Source: Bacteroidota bacterium (GTDB taxonomy: Bacteria; Bacteroidota; Ignavibacteria; Palsa-1295). From it: a DNA stretch of 50,885 nt. Shown here in pieces: positions 8,217-16,873 of this stretch. Made by a program: the position numbers and the translations under genes. A model generated the notes under the pieces. The model had not been told where the DNA came from and made no database searches. It was given only the letters and a program-made list of their open reading frames with translations. The stretch covers positions 1-50,885 of the forward strand of contig JAUZOQ010000012.1 of assembly GCA_030706385.1 (NCBI GenBank), given 5' to 3'. The number at the start of each line of letters is the position of its first letter. Within the stretch, counting starts at the first letter, position 1.

Positions 8217-10886
8217 CTATTCGATTTTTTCGGTCTGCTTTTTTCTTCTATTCCATTCGAAAACCAGCCCGATCGCCAAGCCGAGTAGGGCAAGTATATT
8301 TGTTGACAGTGAGATTAGTTTGCCAGTTGCGTAACGAGTATCCTTGTAGCGCAGAGTGAGAGTATGAGTCCCGGATGGAATCATAATTGCGCGAAACGCA
8401 TAATTAGCCTTATATATCGGAGTTTCGGATTTGTCGTCAATTGAGGCTTTCCAATCGGGGTACCATGTATCCGAAATAAATAGCAGCCGGTCTCCGCTTG
8501 TAGTTGTTTTGATCTCGATCAGTTCATTTTCATATTTCGCTACAGTCACTTTCTCAAGAGAGTCATTAACTGGACCGGATGCCAATGCTCCGAGACCTTC
8601 CGGTTGTTTTTCGAAGAAAACTTCGTCGCGGGGATTAAATTTGCCATCGCGCATGGCCTGGAGGATCTCCAGCGGTGGCTTCACTTCGAAGCGATTCACA
8701 AAGAATGCGCGGGGAAGTACTTGCGTGTTTTGCCATACGACAGTCTGCGAGGGCTTTCCATCTCTACCCTGCACTTTTTCTTTTGAGATATAGGCCGGTG
8801 TTAAACGCCCGGGAACAGTATCGACAGCTCCATTTGCAATGATATATTTTGTATTGAGCAACGTCCACATGAAAGGATTAAAGATCACCTGGCCTTGCTC
8901 ATTGCCAGTTACATCGACAACATCCTGGTATTCACGCATCTTGGCAGCGCTATAGCCAGCAATTGTTTGCAGCCCCCAGGCAACGGGAGTATTGGATGTT
9001 GATTCGTTAAGATCGAGAATGCGGAATAACGATTTATCTTGTTTTATGAAATCCACATAATCATGAGTGCTGAGATTTTGATCATACTCGGTTTTTGTAA
9101 CGATCTCCATAGGACGAGAACTTACACGCCAAAGGTCGGCTGCAGAAGCAATGAAAACTACAGAGACTGCAATAATCGCTGTCATTCCGCCTTTGCCTTT
9201 TTGGAAGAGCCATAGGACAACTAAAGATGCCAGGGCAAAAAACGAACAAAGCCTTGCATCAGTGACGGCCGTCTTTGTGACGAGATCCGCTAGAAAAGGA
9301 TATTGCGAAGCCGGCTTGCCGCTAGTCGCGATTCCAGATCTAAGAGAACTCTCAATCGCGCCGCCGCCAACAAGAGAAATAACGAAAACAGCTGCAGCAG
9401 CATACATCGCATACGTAGTGATATTCAGGAGACGAGTTTTCAATTGCTTATCATCAGACCGGACAATCTTGAGTATCCTGTCAAGACCCAACGCAGCGAG
9501 AATTGGAAAACACATTTGCATCAGCACCAGGGACATCATTGGTGCTCGAAATTTATTGAACACCGGAAAATATTCGAACATCGGTTTATAGATGATCGAC
9601 CAGTTGTCACCGAATGAAAGCAGCAAGGCAAAAAGGCTGATGATCGCAAGCGGAGGAACGAGAGGGTCCCGTTTCCACAAAGCAAAAATAGCGATCAGAG
9701 CGAGAAAGAATACAACAATGCCGGTATAGTTTGCAGCATCAGTTGTTGTTGCTTGTCCCCAATAGCCCGGCACGCGCTGACCGGGTTGTACTTCAGGCCC
9801 GTCATAAGGAAGCTTCCCGAATCCATACCACCCGGGGACAAGGAATGTGATCATTTCAGCAGGCGAGAACGAATATTGAGTAGCGTAATTCCAATCTAGT
9901 CCTCCTGATTTTGTGGCGCCGGTTGAAGCGTTCGCCTTTGGTTTTTCACCGCTCACGGTTGCCTGATCAACCAGAGGCGATGCCCCGCGAATCGAGTATT
10001 CGTCGTAGCCCAAGGTTGCCATATACCGGTCTGCAGACATCGCGAATGCAGCACCAACCATGAGAAGGGTGATTATTCCCGTTCGAGCAACAGGAATAAT
10101 ATTTCTTTTCTTAATGATATCCGAAATTAACCATGTGAGAAAATAGATCAGGATCGCGAGAAATTGGTAGAATACCATTTGCGGATGCGTCGAATCAAGA
10201 AGGAAGTGAATGGCAACTGCAAGGACTGAAATCCAAAGAAGCAACTGCTTCCAATTCATTTTTTCCTCCCGCATTTTTTCAATGCAGAGGAGGATGTAAG
10301 GAAAACACATGACGGCAAAGATCTTTGTGTTATGACCGATCATCACATAGGTCACGATCCACGTGCTGAACATGCCGCTGAATGCACCGAATAATGCAAC
10401 CAGGTGTGAAGTTTTCCTGCACATTCGTAGGAGAAGATAGATACCGAGACCAAAGATGAAGTAACGCCAAATGTGGATCATCGCTTCGTTACCTCCGAAT
10501 ATCGCAACGGGGATATTGCAGATGAAGTCGAAGGCTTCATGAGCCAGATCGTACGTTCGGGCTCCGGTGGACATCAAAGCCGCAAAGCTTGGCATGCCGC
10601 AAAAAATATTCGGAATCCATTGCGGGACACTTTGTCCTGCAGCTTGAGCAGCATTTATGTAGGGTACGATACTCTCACTAGCGATATTATCACCGGCATT
10701 GAAGGCCTTGTTCGTTCCAAGAACGCCATTGAAGAATACGAGCAAAGCAATAAAGATCGCGAGAATCGAGAGTGGACCGCGTGCTTTTTCGGGAATCATC
10801 GAGCCCTTTGACGAAGAGGATAATTTGCGCACATCATCGATCGATTTCTGCTGCTTATTCTTAACTGCGGGTTTTTGCTGAGCCAT
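8217..10886 (-). CDS. YfhO-family polytopic membrane protein
   Basis: An 889-residue integral membrane protein of the YfhO family, which is linked to glycosylation of lipoteichoic acid or other envelope polymers in Firmicutes and is often of unknown role in Bacteroidota. After a Lys/Ser-rich N-terminal tail there is a first transmembrane helix (LSILAIFIALLVFFNGVLG), a large loop with NIFCGMPSFAALM, and about a dozen further hydrophobic helices. The C-terminal soluble domain has the hallmark SDTWYPDWKASID and IPSGTHTLTLRYKD, then a last helix and a basic tail. The ATG at 10886 (MAQQKPAVKN) is chosen over a GTG at 11018, whose extra 44 residues look non-coding. It appears to be a single-gene unit, divergent from the DUF4412 gene. 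Confidence 0.87.
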   Translation of the reverse strand: MAQQKPAVKNKQQKSIDDVRKLSSSSKGSMIPEKARGPLSILAIFIALLVFFNGVLGTNKAFNAGDNIASESIVPYINAAQAAGQSVPQWIPNIFCGMPSFAALMSTGARTYDLAHEAFDFICNIPVAIFGGNEAMIHIWRYFIFGLGIYLLLRMCRKTSHLVALFGAFSGMFSTWIVTYVMIGHNTKIFAVMCFPYILLCIEKMREEKMNWKQLLLWISVLAVAIHFLLDSTHPQMVFYQFLAILIYFLTWLISDIIKKRNIIPVARTGIITLLMVGAAFAMSADRYMATLGYDEYSIRGASPLVDQATVSGEKPKANASTGATKSGGLDWNYATQYSFSPAEMITFLVPGWYGFGKLPYDGPEVQPGQRVPGYWGQATTTDAANYTGIVVFFLALIAIFALWKRDPLVPPLAIISLFALLLSFGDNWSIIYKPMFEYFPVFNKFRAPMMSLVLMQMCFPILAALGLDRILKIVRSDDKQLKTRLLNITTYAMYAAAAVFVISLVGGGAIESSLRSGIATSGKPASQYPFLADLVTKTAVTDARLCSFFALASLVVLWLFQKGKGGMTAIIAVSVVFIASAADLWRVSSRPMEIVTKTEYDQNLSTHDYVDFIKQDKSLFRILDLNESTSNTPVAWGLQTIAGYSAAKMREYQDVVDVTGNEQGQVIFNPFMWTLLNTKYIIANGAVDTVPGRLTPAYISKEKVQGRDGKPSQTVVWQNTQVLPRAFFVNRFEVKPPLEILQAMRDGKFNPRDEVFFEKQPEGLGALASGPVNDSLEKVTVAKYENELIEIKTTTSGDRLLFISDTWYPDWKASIDDKSETPIYKANYAFRAIMIPSGTHTLTLRYKDTRYATGKLISLSTNILALLGLAIGLVFEWNRRKKQTEKIE

Positions 10887-11140
10887 TGTAAAATGAGTAT
10901 TCAAAAGTAATAGCTCCAAAAATACGGTGAGAAAGGTGTTTCGTTTCTTAATCTCTAATCCGGATTGAATGAACAGTATGGCCCGCGGGCTGATTAACAC
11001 GTGCATATCGAGAACCACCTTTTTAGATTCTTATGGCTTTCGTCGATTAAGTGATCTGCTCGTTCCAGGCGAAGGGGTACTGAAACCCGACTTAGGCTGC
11101 AGTCGTTAGAGGAATTGCTAAAATTATCACGTTGTTTTTC

Positions 11141-11848
11141 ATGAAGTGTCTATTTCAAGCCACGCTCGCCAGTTTGCTGGCATTATGCATATCCGTCCCA
11201 GTATTTGGTCAGGGATTTGAAGGAATCCTAAAAATGGAGATTAGCTCCGTCAAAACTGGTGATAGGAAAATGGAAATGACCATCTACTCCAAGGATACTA
11301 AGACGATGACGGAAATGGAGAGTCCGCAGGGCAAAATCAAGATATACGCTGATTTAGCCGCGGATAAGTCAACTATGGTAATGGAATCGATGAAAACTGG
11401 GATGGAGCTAGACCTAAAGAAAGCCAGAGAAATGCTCAAAACGGCCACGGATTCTGCCGTTCCAAGTGTCGAAGAGACATCGGTGACTAAAGTTGTGAAC
11501 GGGCATAACTGTAAACTGTATCATGTCATCAGCCGCAAAGGTGATACAAGTAATTGGTGGATGACGAAGGACGTTCCGAGTTCAGTTCTGGGCGCTTTAA
11601 AAAATGCTTACCACAATGGTGGGAGTCTGCGAAGCCAGAGACGTGGTCCTGGTTCTGCAGCGGTAGAGGAAATGTTTAAGAAGGGATTAGTACCCATGCA
11701 GGTGGAGTCTTTGAAAGACGGTAAACCCGAATCTACGATCAGCTTTGTTTCCTATGAGCAAAAACATCTCGATGATTCGATCTTCAAGATTGGCGATGAT
11801 ATTAAGATTCGGCCCATGCCAGCTGGGTTTGGCGGCGGAGGGCAGTGA
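11141..11848 (+). CDS. Exported DUF4412-domain protein
   Basis: A 235-residue exported protein. The N terminus (MKCLFQATLASLLALCISVPVFG) is a clear signal peptide cleaved before QGFEG. The mature protein has the DUF4412 pattern: FEGILKMEISS, a MTIYSKDTKTMTEME strand pair, DKSTMVMES, then a VNGHNCKLYHV segment and NWWMTKDVPSS. The Met-rich central strands and the Gly-rich tail (GFGGGGQ) are notable. The fold is probably a LolA/LolB-like or lipoprotein-carrier-like half barrel, but no function is established. ATG 11141 is chosen; a TTG three codons earlier is also in frame. tRNA-Val follows 39 bp downstream. Confidence 0.75.
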   Translation: MKCLFQATLASLLALCISVPVFGQGFEGILKMEISSVKTGDRKMEMTIYSKDTKTMTEMESPQGKIKIYADLAADKSTMVMESMKTGMELDLKKAREMLKTATDSAVPSVEETSVTKVVNGHNCKLYHVISRKGDTSNWWMTKDVPSSVLGALKNAYHNGGSLRSQRRGPGSAAVEEMFKKGLVPMQVESLKDGKPESTISFVSYEQKHLDDSIFKIGDDIKIRPMPAGFGGGGQ

Positions 11849-11887
11849 AAGACAGAAAGGTTGAATATTGATTTTGATGTATTCCCA

Positions 11888-11962
11888 GGGCATTTAGCTC
11901 AGCTGGTCTAGAGCGATCGCCTCACACGCGATAGGTCACAGGTTCAAATCCTGTAATGCCCA
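11888..11962 (+). tRNA. tRNA-Val, anticodon CAC
   Basis: A full cloverleaf can be drawn: acceptor stem GGGCATT/AATGCCC, D arm GCTC...GAGC with GG in the loop, anticodon stem ATCGC/GCGAT with loop CTCACAC giving anticodon CAC, 5-nt variable loop, T arm ACAGG/CCTGT with loop TTCAAAT, and discriminator A73. All stems are fully paired. CCA is not encoded; the next bases are CGA. It decodes the valine codon GTG. Confidence 0.96.
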
Positions 11963-12069
11963 CGAAGCAGGTACGAGGCAGCAAGGATTGGATGCCAGGT
12001 CCGATTTCCTTAGGGCCTTTAACCTGATACTCACTCGAGATCATGCCTGGCCAAATACAAAAAAGAACT

Positions 12070-12588
12070 ATGGCACTACAAGTCAAAACATTCCATATTA
12101 CCGATGAAGCAGGCGAAGCGGCCGTCGGAGCATTCCTGCAAGGTAAACGTGTTCATCATTGGCAATCTGCATACTCCGCCGATCCTTCCGGCTGGAATTT
12201 GCTCATTGCATATGAAGAGGATCGTCGGCACTTCGACCGAGACGAAAGAGACCGTGGACGTGACCGGGAACGAAGGGAGCCTCGTATTTCTCAACCGAGG
12301 ACGGAACCTCGGAAGCCTGAACGAATTGAACATGTTCCTGAGCTGCCACCGGAAGATATGCCCCTTTATGAGAATATTCGCAAATGGCGGAATACTGTTG
12401 CCCGAGAAGAAAAGATCAAGCCATACATTCTTTTTAATAATAAACAACTTGAAGATCTCGTTAAAGCAAAACCCAAAGATGCAGATTCTCTGAAAGCCAT
12501 TACTTCCGACATTACACCGGAGCATTTCGAGAAGTACGGTAATGAGTTGCTCGGCCTGGTAAGTGGTGGTGCTGTTACGGCCGATTGA
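12070..12588 (+). CDS. Stand-alone HRDC-domain protein
   Basis: A 172-residue protein with three parts. Residues 1-52 resemble the N-terminal module of small Bacteroidota HRDC proteins (MALQVKTFHI, then WNLLIAYEED). Residues 53-92 are a very charged Arg/Asp/Glu/Pro linker. Residues 98-165 form an HRDC (helicase and RNase D C-terminal) domain: LYENIRKWRNTVAREEKIKPYILF, NNKQLEDLV, then ITPEHFEKYGNELLGLV. HRDC domains bind nucleic acid and usually sit at the end of RecQ helicases or RNase D; this one has no catalytic partner in the same chain. The ATG at 12070 is preferred to the one at 12043 because it aligns with the family start. A terminator follows. Confidence 0.8.
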   Translation: MALQVKTFHITDEAGEAAVGAFLQGKRVHHWQSAYSADPSGWNLLIAYEEDRRHFDRDERDRGRDRERREPRISQPRTEPRKPERIEHVPELPPEDMPLYENIRKWRNTVAREEKIKPYILFNNKQLEDLVKAKPKDADSLKAITSDITPEHFEKYGNELLGLVSGGAVTAD

Positions 12589-12597
12589 AAAGAAATA

Positions 12598-12629
12598 AAA
12601 GGTCAGATCTTTTCAAGGATCTGACCTTT
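12598..12629 (+). terminator. Terminator after the HRDC gene
   Basis: A 12-bp perfect inverted repeat (AAAGGTCAGATC/GATCTGACCTTT) with an 8-nt loop, starting 10 bp after the HRDC stop codon. The T run is short, so the efficiency is uncertain. Confidence 0.72.
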
Positions 12630-12833
12630 CGATTGTTGTCCTTTTGTCATACGATCCCGGAGGAGGTTCCGGGCGTGCGTGAGGTAGGTGAGAAATAGTT
12701 GTGTCAATTCATACTTTCATTTCACAGATGCAAAATTACTTGTCTGGTATTACGGTACTGTTTCGTTCTCGTGAAGTTTGAATCATTAATCGAATATCGA
12801 TCGAGAACGAGGAGGTATTCTAAAGCTATAGGA

Positions 12834-13223
12834 ATGGAAGTTTACTCTTTTATTGATGATTTTTTTTCACATGATGTCTCAGGGAACCTCAAAGAGCCTG
12901 ACTTGGTACGTCAAGTCCTTGCAGGCTTAGCACCCGATTCTGCAATGTTCTACGAGATCACGTTCCACGGTGCATTCGCCAAGCGTATGTTTGATGTCAT
13001 GAGACGCGAGGGACCCAATACAATAGGATTCGAAAGGATGCAACAAAGCTTTACCGAATCCGTACAAAAAGTACGAACGATTCTTGAGCAGATGGAGGCT
13101 GAGAATCTAGTTAAGAGTGAAGGGCTCACCTCAGCCACACCGGAGGCGAGAGCGAAACTTTCCCGCTTTATCGAGGATCTTTCATTGTTAAAAAATTGGC
13201 TCACAAGCCGCGAAAACCGGTGA
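12834..13223 (+). CDS. Small protein of unknown function, coupled to an RsbW-like ATPase gene
   Basis: A 129-residue soluble protein that I do not recognise. It starts MEVYSFIDDFFSHD and looks mostly alpha-helical, with a likely coiled segment (FTESVQKVRTILEQMEAENLV) and a helical C terminus. There is no signal peptide or membrane segment. ATG 12834 is preferred to a much earlier start, because the upstream 45 codons are Cys/Arg/Leu-rich and look non-coding. Its stop codon overlaps the GTG start of the next gene (GTGA), so the two are translationally coupled and the proteins may act together. As the partner of an RsbW-like ATPase it might be an adaptor or an anti-sigma target; this is inference from position only. 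Confidence 0.62.
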   Translation: MEVYSFIDDFFSHDVSGNLKEPDLVRQVLAGLAPDSAMFYEITFHGAFAKRMFDVMRREGPNTIGFERMQQSFTESVQKVRTILEQMEAENLVKSEGLTSATPEARAKLSRFIEDLSLLKNWLTSRENR

Positions 13224-13648
13224 TCTCAAAAGGAGAACATATTCTTTACCACGAGAAAATACGCATTCCTGCGACACTGGAAGAACTGCATCATGTTTAT
13301 TCATGGGCTGAAGCGCATTTGAGACAGAGTGGAATTGCAGAGTCAAAACGGTTCGATATCATGCTTGCTCTCAGCGAGGCAGTAACGAACGCGATACGCC
13401 ATGGTTGTCATGGCTCGCACGGAGATTTTGTCGATATCGAAGTCACGATCACCGATCACGCCGTCAACATTCGCGTCCATGATTGCGGCACCGGATTCGA
13501 GCCGGAGAAATTGCCGGATCCTACGACAGACGAAAATATTTATGTTCCCAGCGGTCGAGGCGTCTTTCTGATTAAGAGTCTGGCTGATGACGTTCGTTTC
13601 GATTTCAGCGATAATGGAACAACCGTCAGCGTAAAGTTCGCACTTTAG
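13220..13648 (+). CDS. RsbW/SpoIIAB-like ATP-binding (HATPase) regulatory protein
   Basis: A 142-residue protein of the GHKL serine kinase/anti-sigma family. The ATP-binding boxes are present: N box LALSEAVTNAIRHG, G1 VHDCGTGFEP, and G2 SGRGVFLIKSL, with the typical short C-terminal strand (VSVKFAL). RsbW-type proteins phosphorylate anti-sigma-factor antagonists and bind sigma factors, or serve as ATPase modules in partner-switching networks. The GTG at 13220 overlaps the upstream stop as GTGA. A TTG at 13196, inside the upstream gene, would add 8 basic residues. No STAS antagonist or PP2C phosphatase gene is seen nearby, so the partners must be elsewhere, or the small upstream protein fills that role. 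Confidence 0.85.
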   Translation: MISKGEHILYHEKIRIPATLEELHHVYSWAEAHLRQSGIAESKRFDIMLALSEAVTNAIRHGCHGSHGDFVDIEVTITDHAVNIRVHDCGTGFEPEKLPDPTTDENIYVPSGRGVFLIKSLADDVRFDFSDNGTTVSVKFAL

Positions 13649-13658
13649 AATTCATGAG

Positions 13659-14216
13659 ATGCTCTCCAAAAAGCAAATCCTGCTGTTCGCCCTATCGATC
13701 GTCTTTGCAGTAGGGGCCATACTCTTTATTTCTCAGCGTAAAAAAGAGAAGATCGTTATCTGCAAACTTACTATCGATCCATTTTACGAAATGCAGAGTG
13801 GTTCAAGGAGTGTCGAAGTGAGCCTTTCAAATTCCTCAAATCCGGAGGGGAATGTCCAATCCAAATTTCTCGATTCCAACCTAACTGCTACATTCACTGA
13901 CCTCACCGATACAAGCGTTGGTGTATCCTTCCGATTTCATAAGTATTTTTTGCGGCTACGCGGTGGAACAACGGATTTCGATACTATCCAAAAAGTGACG
14001 ATCCATGATTCTCTCACCATTGTCGAACTTGCCTATCCTTTTCTTTCAGAGTTCCGATGCCCGAAATGTCGGCGTTACGATCAGGTAATTCCCATTAAGA
14101 CGGGAATAGGAGTACCCTCAAGGATCGGTTCCAAAATCGTCGGAGTAGATTATGTAGATGGAGGTTGCACGGCATCACGTCGTTGGTACTGCAAACGGGA
14201 TAGTACGGAATTCTGA
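13659..14216 (+). CDS. Membrane-anchored protein with four-Cys zinc-ribbon-like motif
   Basis: A 185-residue protein that I do not recognise. Residues 5-25 (KQILLFALSIVFAVGAILFIS) form one N-terminal hydrophobic helix followed by basic residues (QRKKEK), so it is probably anchored with the rest outside, or it is an uncleaved signal. A beta-rich middle leads to CPKC (Cys134, Cys137) and later Cys170 and Cys178, a CX2C...CX7C set that could bind zinc or form disulfides. It follows the RsbW-like gene by 10 bp on the same strand and is probably co-transcribed. It converges with dapD, leaving only 3 bp between the stops. Confidence 0.6.
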   Translation: MLSKKQILLFALSIVFAVGAILFISQRKKEKIVICKLTIDPFYEMQSGSRSVEVSLSNSSNPEGNVQSKFLDSNLTATFTDLTDTSVGVSFRFHKYFLRLRGGTTDFDTIQKVTIHDSLTIVELAYPFLSEFRCPKCRRYDQVIPIKTGIGVPSRIGSKIVGVDYVDGGCTASRRWYCKRDSTEF

Positions 14217-14219
14217 AGG

Positions 14220-15077
14220 CTAGCGTAAGGCACCTTCAAGCGCAGTCCGAGCGTCGGTCTTTTCATCACGGTATTTGATGATGACCGGAGTATAAAGTGA
14301 AAGTCCTTCCGTTTGTGCGAAATCGGATTTATTTCCAACCGATCTAGAACCTGCTACAATAACTGCACCTTCTGGAATGACGAGCGGCTCATTTTCGCTG
14401 GAGCGGCGGATGATCTTCGAGTTAACCAGGTCATACACCGGTGTTGAGCCGGTAAGGATCACGCCTGAAGCCAGCACCGCACGTTTCTTAACAATGCATC
14501 CTTCATATACTCCGCAATTTCCTCCAATAAGAACATCATCTTCAATTATAACAGGCATCGCACCCGCAGGCTCAAGCACTCCGCCAATCTGTGCCGCAGC
14601 CGAGAGATGCACTCGTTCGCCAAGCTGAGCACAGCTTCCGACAAGGGCATGGGAATCTACTAGTGAACCAGTGCCAACGTATGCTCCAATATTGATGTAT
14701 GCAGGTGGCATCACGATTACTCCCGGAGCAATAAAGGCGCCGTCCCGAATCGTCGAGCCCCCTGGTACGACACGCACATTTTCTTTTTCGAGGAAGTGAC
14801 GAACGGGAAGTGTATCCTTATCAGAGAAGAACCAAGGCGACGGAGTTTCAAGCATTGCCAGTCGGCCAAGTTTAAATCCAAGAAGGATTCCTTGTTTTAC
14901 CCAGGTATTAACTTTCCAACCATTCGTTGAAGAGCTATCAGGTTCGGCCGAACGAACTGAGCCTGTGTTAAGAGCTTTCCGGAGTTCCGAAAATGCATTC
15001 AGAGCTTCCTCGCGATGTGAGGCAAGTTCATCGGCGGAAAGAGTCAACAAAGAAGCGAAACGATCATGAAGGCTCAT
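14220..15077 (-). CDS. dapD: 2,3,4,5-tetrahydropyridine-2,6-dicarboxylate N-succinyltransferase
   Basis: Catalyses the succinyl-CoA-dependent acylation of tetrahydrodipicolinate in the succinylase branch of lysine and meso-diaminopimelate synthesis, in the cytoplasm. The 285-residue protein has the DapD order: an N-terminal helical domain (residues 1-90), [23 protein letters not shown], then a left-handed beta-helix with hexapeptide repeats ([82 protein letters not shown]) and a C-terminal [22 protein letters not shown] 15077 is well placed. A terminator separates it from the lipoprotein gene upstream, so dapD should have its own promoter. No other dap gene is in the window. Confidence 0.93.
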   Translation of the reverse strand: MSLHDRFASLLTLSADELASHREEALNAFSELRKALNTGSVRSAEPDSSSTNGWKVNTWVKQGILLGFKLGRLAMLETPSPWFFSDKDTLPVRHFLEKENVRVVPGGSTIRDGAFIAPGVIVMPPAYINIGAYVGTGSLVDSHALVGSCAQLGERVHLSAAAQIGGVLEPAGAMPVIIEDDVLIGGNCGVYEGCIVKKRAVLASGVILTGSTPVYDLVNSKIIRRSSENEPLVIPEGAVIVAGSRSVGNKSDFAQTEGLSLYTPVIIKYRDEKTDARTALEGALR

Positions 15078-15091
15078 AGCGGTTCTGAATG

Positions 15092-15122
15092 AAAAACCCT
15101 CCCCGGATAGTCAGAGAGGGTT
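15092..15122 (-). terminator. Rho-independent terminator after the lipoprotein gene
   Basis: On the minus strand a 7-bp stem AACCCTC/GAGGGTT with a 14-nt loop is followed by TTTTTC. It lies 24 bp beyond the stop of the 15147-16160 gene and upstream of dapD. Confidence 0.8.
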
Positions 15123-15146
15123 ATTAAGAAAAAATTGGATCAAAAA

Positions 15147-16160
15147 TTATTTCAACTTAAAACTCGTGGCCGCTTTCTCGAAGGCGGGGCGGAACGAACT
15201 TTCCAGTTCTTTTGGCCAATTGATCGTTATGCGATATGCATTGGCTCCCTTAACAACGAGGTATGCGCGAGAACCGTAACCGCTCGCTGCAGAATAGTTG
15301 ATCACTTTTGCAGGCTCACCGCCGATTGTTGTTCCGGAAGCCGAGCCGCCTAAGGCTTTTGCAGCAGCGGCCGTGTAGGCGTCAAGAGATGCATTATTCG
15401 ATGGGGTAACATCGACAATGATCGTTGCACCCTTCCATTCGCCTTCAAACTTCACACCCTTGCCGGTTGTCTGAATATTGAAGTTATCGGGATAAGATAT
15501 AGAAAATCCGGCCCCGCTATAACTCGTGAAATTCTCAGAGGGCTTCGTTTCCTCCTTGAGTTTTGCCATGGTAGCACTATCCATCTTGCCCGTAATCTTC
15601 AGGACATATCCAAGGGTAAGTGATTTTTCTGCAAGATCGAAAACGGATTTGTATTTATCCATTCGCTTTTGCCCGAATGTGGAGGCTTCGAAATATGTAA
15701 CAACAGAATCCTTATTACCATAGATACGATAACCCATGTAGGCATCATCGCCAGCACCTGCGCTGAACGAAATTTTCAAGGCAGGGAGGTTCTCCAGCGT
15801 AGCAGGTTCCGGTCCCTTGAATGTAATGCCCTCGAAGCTTTTCTTGAAGTCTTCAATCGCCTGCTCTTTGGTATATCCATCACGCACTCCGACCTCGATC
15901 TTTGCACCATAATCTCCTTCGGTAAATTTCTGGAAGCGGACTTCAGAACCTTGGGAAGAGTAGTACGCCGTTGTTGCACCCGGAACGGATTCTACAACCC
16001 AGGATTTCGGAGCCTTGAAACTGAATTTATAAACTTGATCTCTGAAAACTGTGGTCTCCCCTGGTTGAACAGGTGTCATGTCTTCGGATTTCTTGCCGCA
16101 GCCGATTGCGAGGACCGACGTTAATGCTATGATATATATATAGATAGAAGTTCTTTTCAT
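15147..16160 (-). CDS. Lipoprotein with two PsbP/DcrB-like domains
   Basis: A 337-residue exported lipoprotein. The N terminus (MKRTSIYIYIIALTSVLAIGC) is a lipoprotein signal with lipobox LAIGC at Cys21. The mature part holds two similar alpha/beta domains. The first is about residues 38-195 (YKFSFKAPKSWVVE, RFQKFTEGDYGAKIEVGV). The second is about 215-337 (GFSISYPDNFNIQ, ATIIVDVTPSNNASLDAYT, EPAKVINYSA, TSFKLK). Both read like the PsbP/DcrB fold: a strand pair YxFSFKxPxxW, then a helix-strand with a K-A-F-E-type C-terminal helix. It is more than 100 residues longer than a single-domain family member, consistent with internal duplication. Ends at a terminator; ATG at 16160 preferred over the frame to 16199. 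Confidence 0.72.
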   Translation of the reverse strand: MKRTSIYIYIIALTSVLAIGCGKKSEDMTPVQPGETTVFRDQVYKFSFKAPKSWVVESVPGATTAYYSSQGSEVRFQKFTEGDYGAKIEVGVRDGYTKEQAIEDFKKSFEGITFKGPEPATLENLPALKISFSAGAGDDAYMGYRIYGNKDSVVTYFEASTFGQKRMDKYKSVFDLAEKSLTLGYVLKITGKMDSATMAKLKEETKPSENFTSYSGAGFSISYPDNFNIQTTGKGVKFEGEWKGATIIVDVTPSNNASLDAYTAAAAKALGGSASGTTIGGEPAKVINYSAASGYGSRAYLVVKGANAYRITINWPKELESSFRPAFEKAATSFKLK

Positions 16161-16196
16161 TGGTATTGATTGGTTGAGATGCAAAAGCCCGTCCTG

Positions 16197-16204
16197 CAAA
16201 GTTA
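16197..16204 (-). promoter_or_regulatory. Candidate TAnnTTTG -7 promoter element upstream of the lipoprotein gene
   Basis: TAACTTTG on the minus strand matches the Bacteroidota -7 consensus, 36 bp upstream of the ATG at 16160. No good -33 TTTG was seen. The surrounding TGTAACTTTGCAGG also resembles the element upstream of the cytochrome peroxidase gene at 24654. Confidence 0.5.
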
Positions 16205-16297
16205 CAGAATTTTTTCGTTACTTTTTATTCACTGCCATTTTGAAACCGTTTTTCCCTCAAAACGTTTAATAGATTGTTAAATAAATCTCAATTACGC

Positions 16298-16729
16298 ATG
16301 AAAAAAGTATACGCCCTCTTCGCTGCCATCCTCATTATTGCCTCGACGACTACGAGCTTTGCCGAAGTGCACTTCAAGAACATTACCTATGCCGATGCCC
16401 TTAAGCAAGCTGCTAAGGAAAAGAAAATTGTAATGATCGATTTCTATACTGATTGGTGCGGTTGGTGCAAAAGGCTTGATCGCGACACCTATTCCAGTGA
16501 TGAACTCGGGAAATACGCAGACGACAATGTGATTGCAATTAAGATCAATGCCGATGATAAAGGAGGAGTTGGTTCCGCTTTTTCGAACAAACTCGGAATC
16601 TCCGGTTTTCCTACTATCGTCTTCTTTGATGCCGATGGAAAAGAGCTGCATCGCGTAGTCGGTTACAAACCGGCGCCGGGTTTCATGCAGGAAATGATAA
16701 AAGCAGTTGATAAGAACGCGAAATCATAA
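16298..16729 (+). CDS. Exported thioredoxin-fold protein with CGWC motif
   Basis: A 143-residue protein with a signal peptide (MKKVYALFAAILIIASTTTSFA) and one thioredoxin domain of the DUF255/thioredoxin_7 type. The redox motif is DWCGWCKRLDRDTY, with Cys54 and Cys57. The cis-proline segment is SGFPTIVFFDADGKE, and VGYKPAPGFMQEM closes the domain. It would reduce or oxidise disulfides in the periplasm, probably passing electrons from an inner-membrane DsbD-like protein. ATG 16298 is chosen; a TTG at 16274 adds nothing signal-like. A strong terminator follows the stop, so it is likely a single-gene transcript. Confidence 0.86.
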   Translation: MKKVYALFAAILIIASTTTSFAEVHFKNITYADALKQAAKEKKIVMIDFYTDWCGWCKRLDRDTYSSDELGKYADDNVIAIKINADDKGGVGSAFSNKLGISGFPTIVFFDADGKELHRVVGYKPAPGFMQEMIKAVDKNAKS

Positions 16730-16753
16730 TAATCCCTTTACGAAGAATGTCTT

Positions 16754-16785
16754 AAAAGATCGGCTCTTACTGGCCGATCTTTTTT
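16754..16785 (+). terminator. Rho-independent terminator after the thioredoxin gene
   Basis: An 11-bp stem AAAAGATCGGC/GCCGATCTTTT with an 8-nt loop runs into a six-T stretch, 24 bp after the thioredoxin stop codon. Textbook intrinsic terminator on the plus strand. Confidence 0.93.
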
Positions 16786-16873
16786 GTTGGGGGCATTTTG
16801 AGCAAATCGGTAAGAGATGGTTTTATCTCGAACAAGGGGAGTAATTCGACGAATTTGGTGTTTTTAGAGCCCA

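Noticed and set aside
15669-16124. 151-codon plus-strand frame opposite the lipoprotein gene
   Set aside because: Cys/Arg-rich composition typical of a shadow frame; the minus-strand lipoprotein is well supported.
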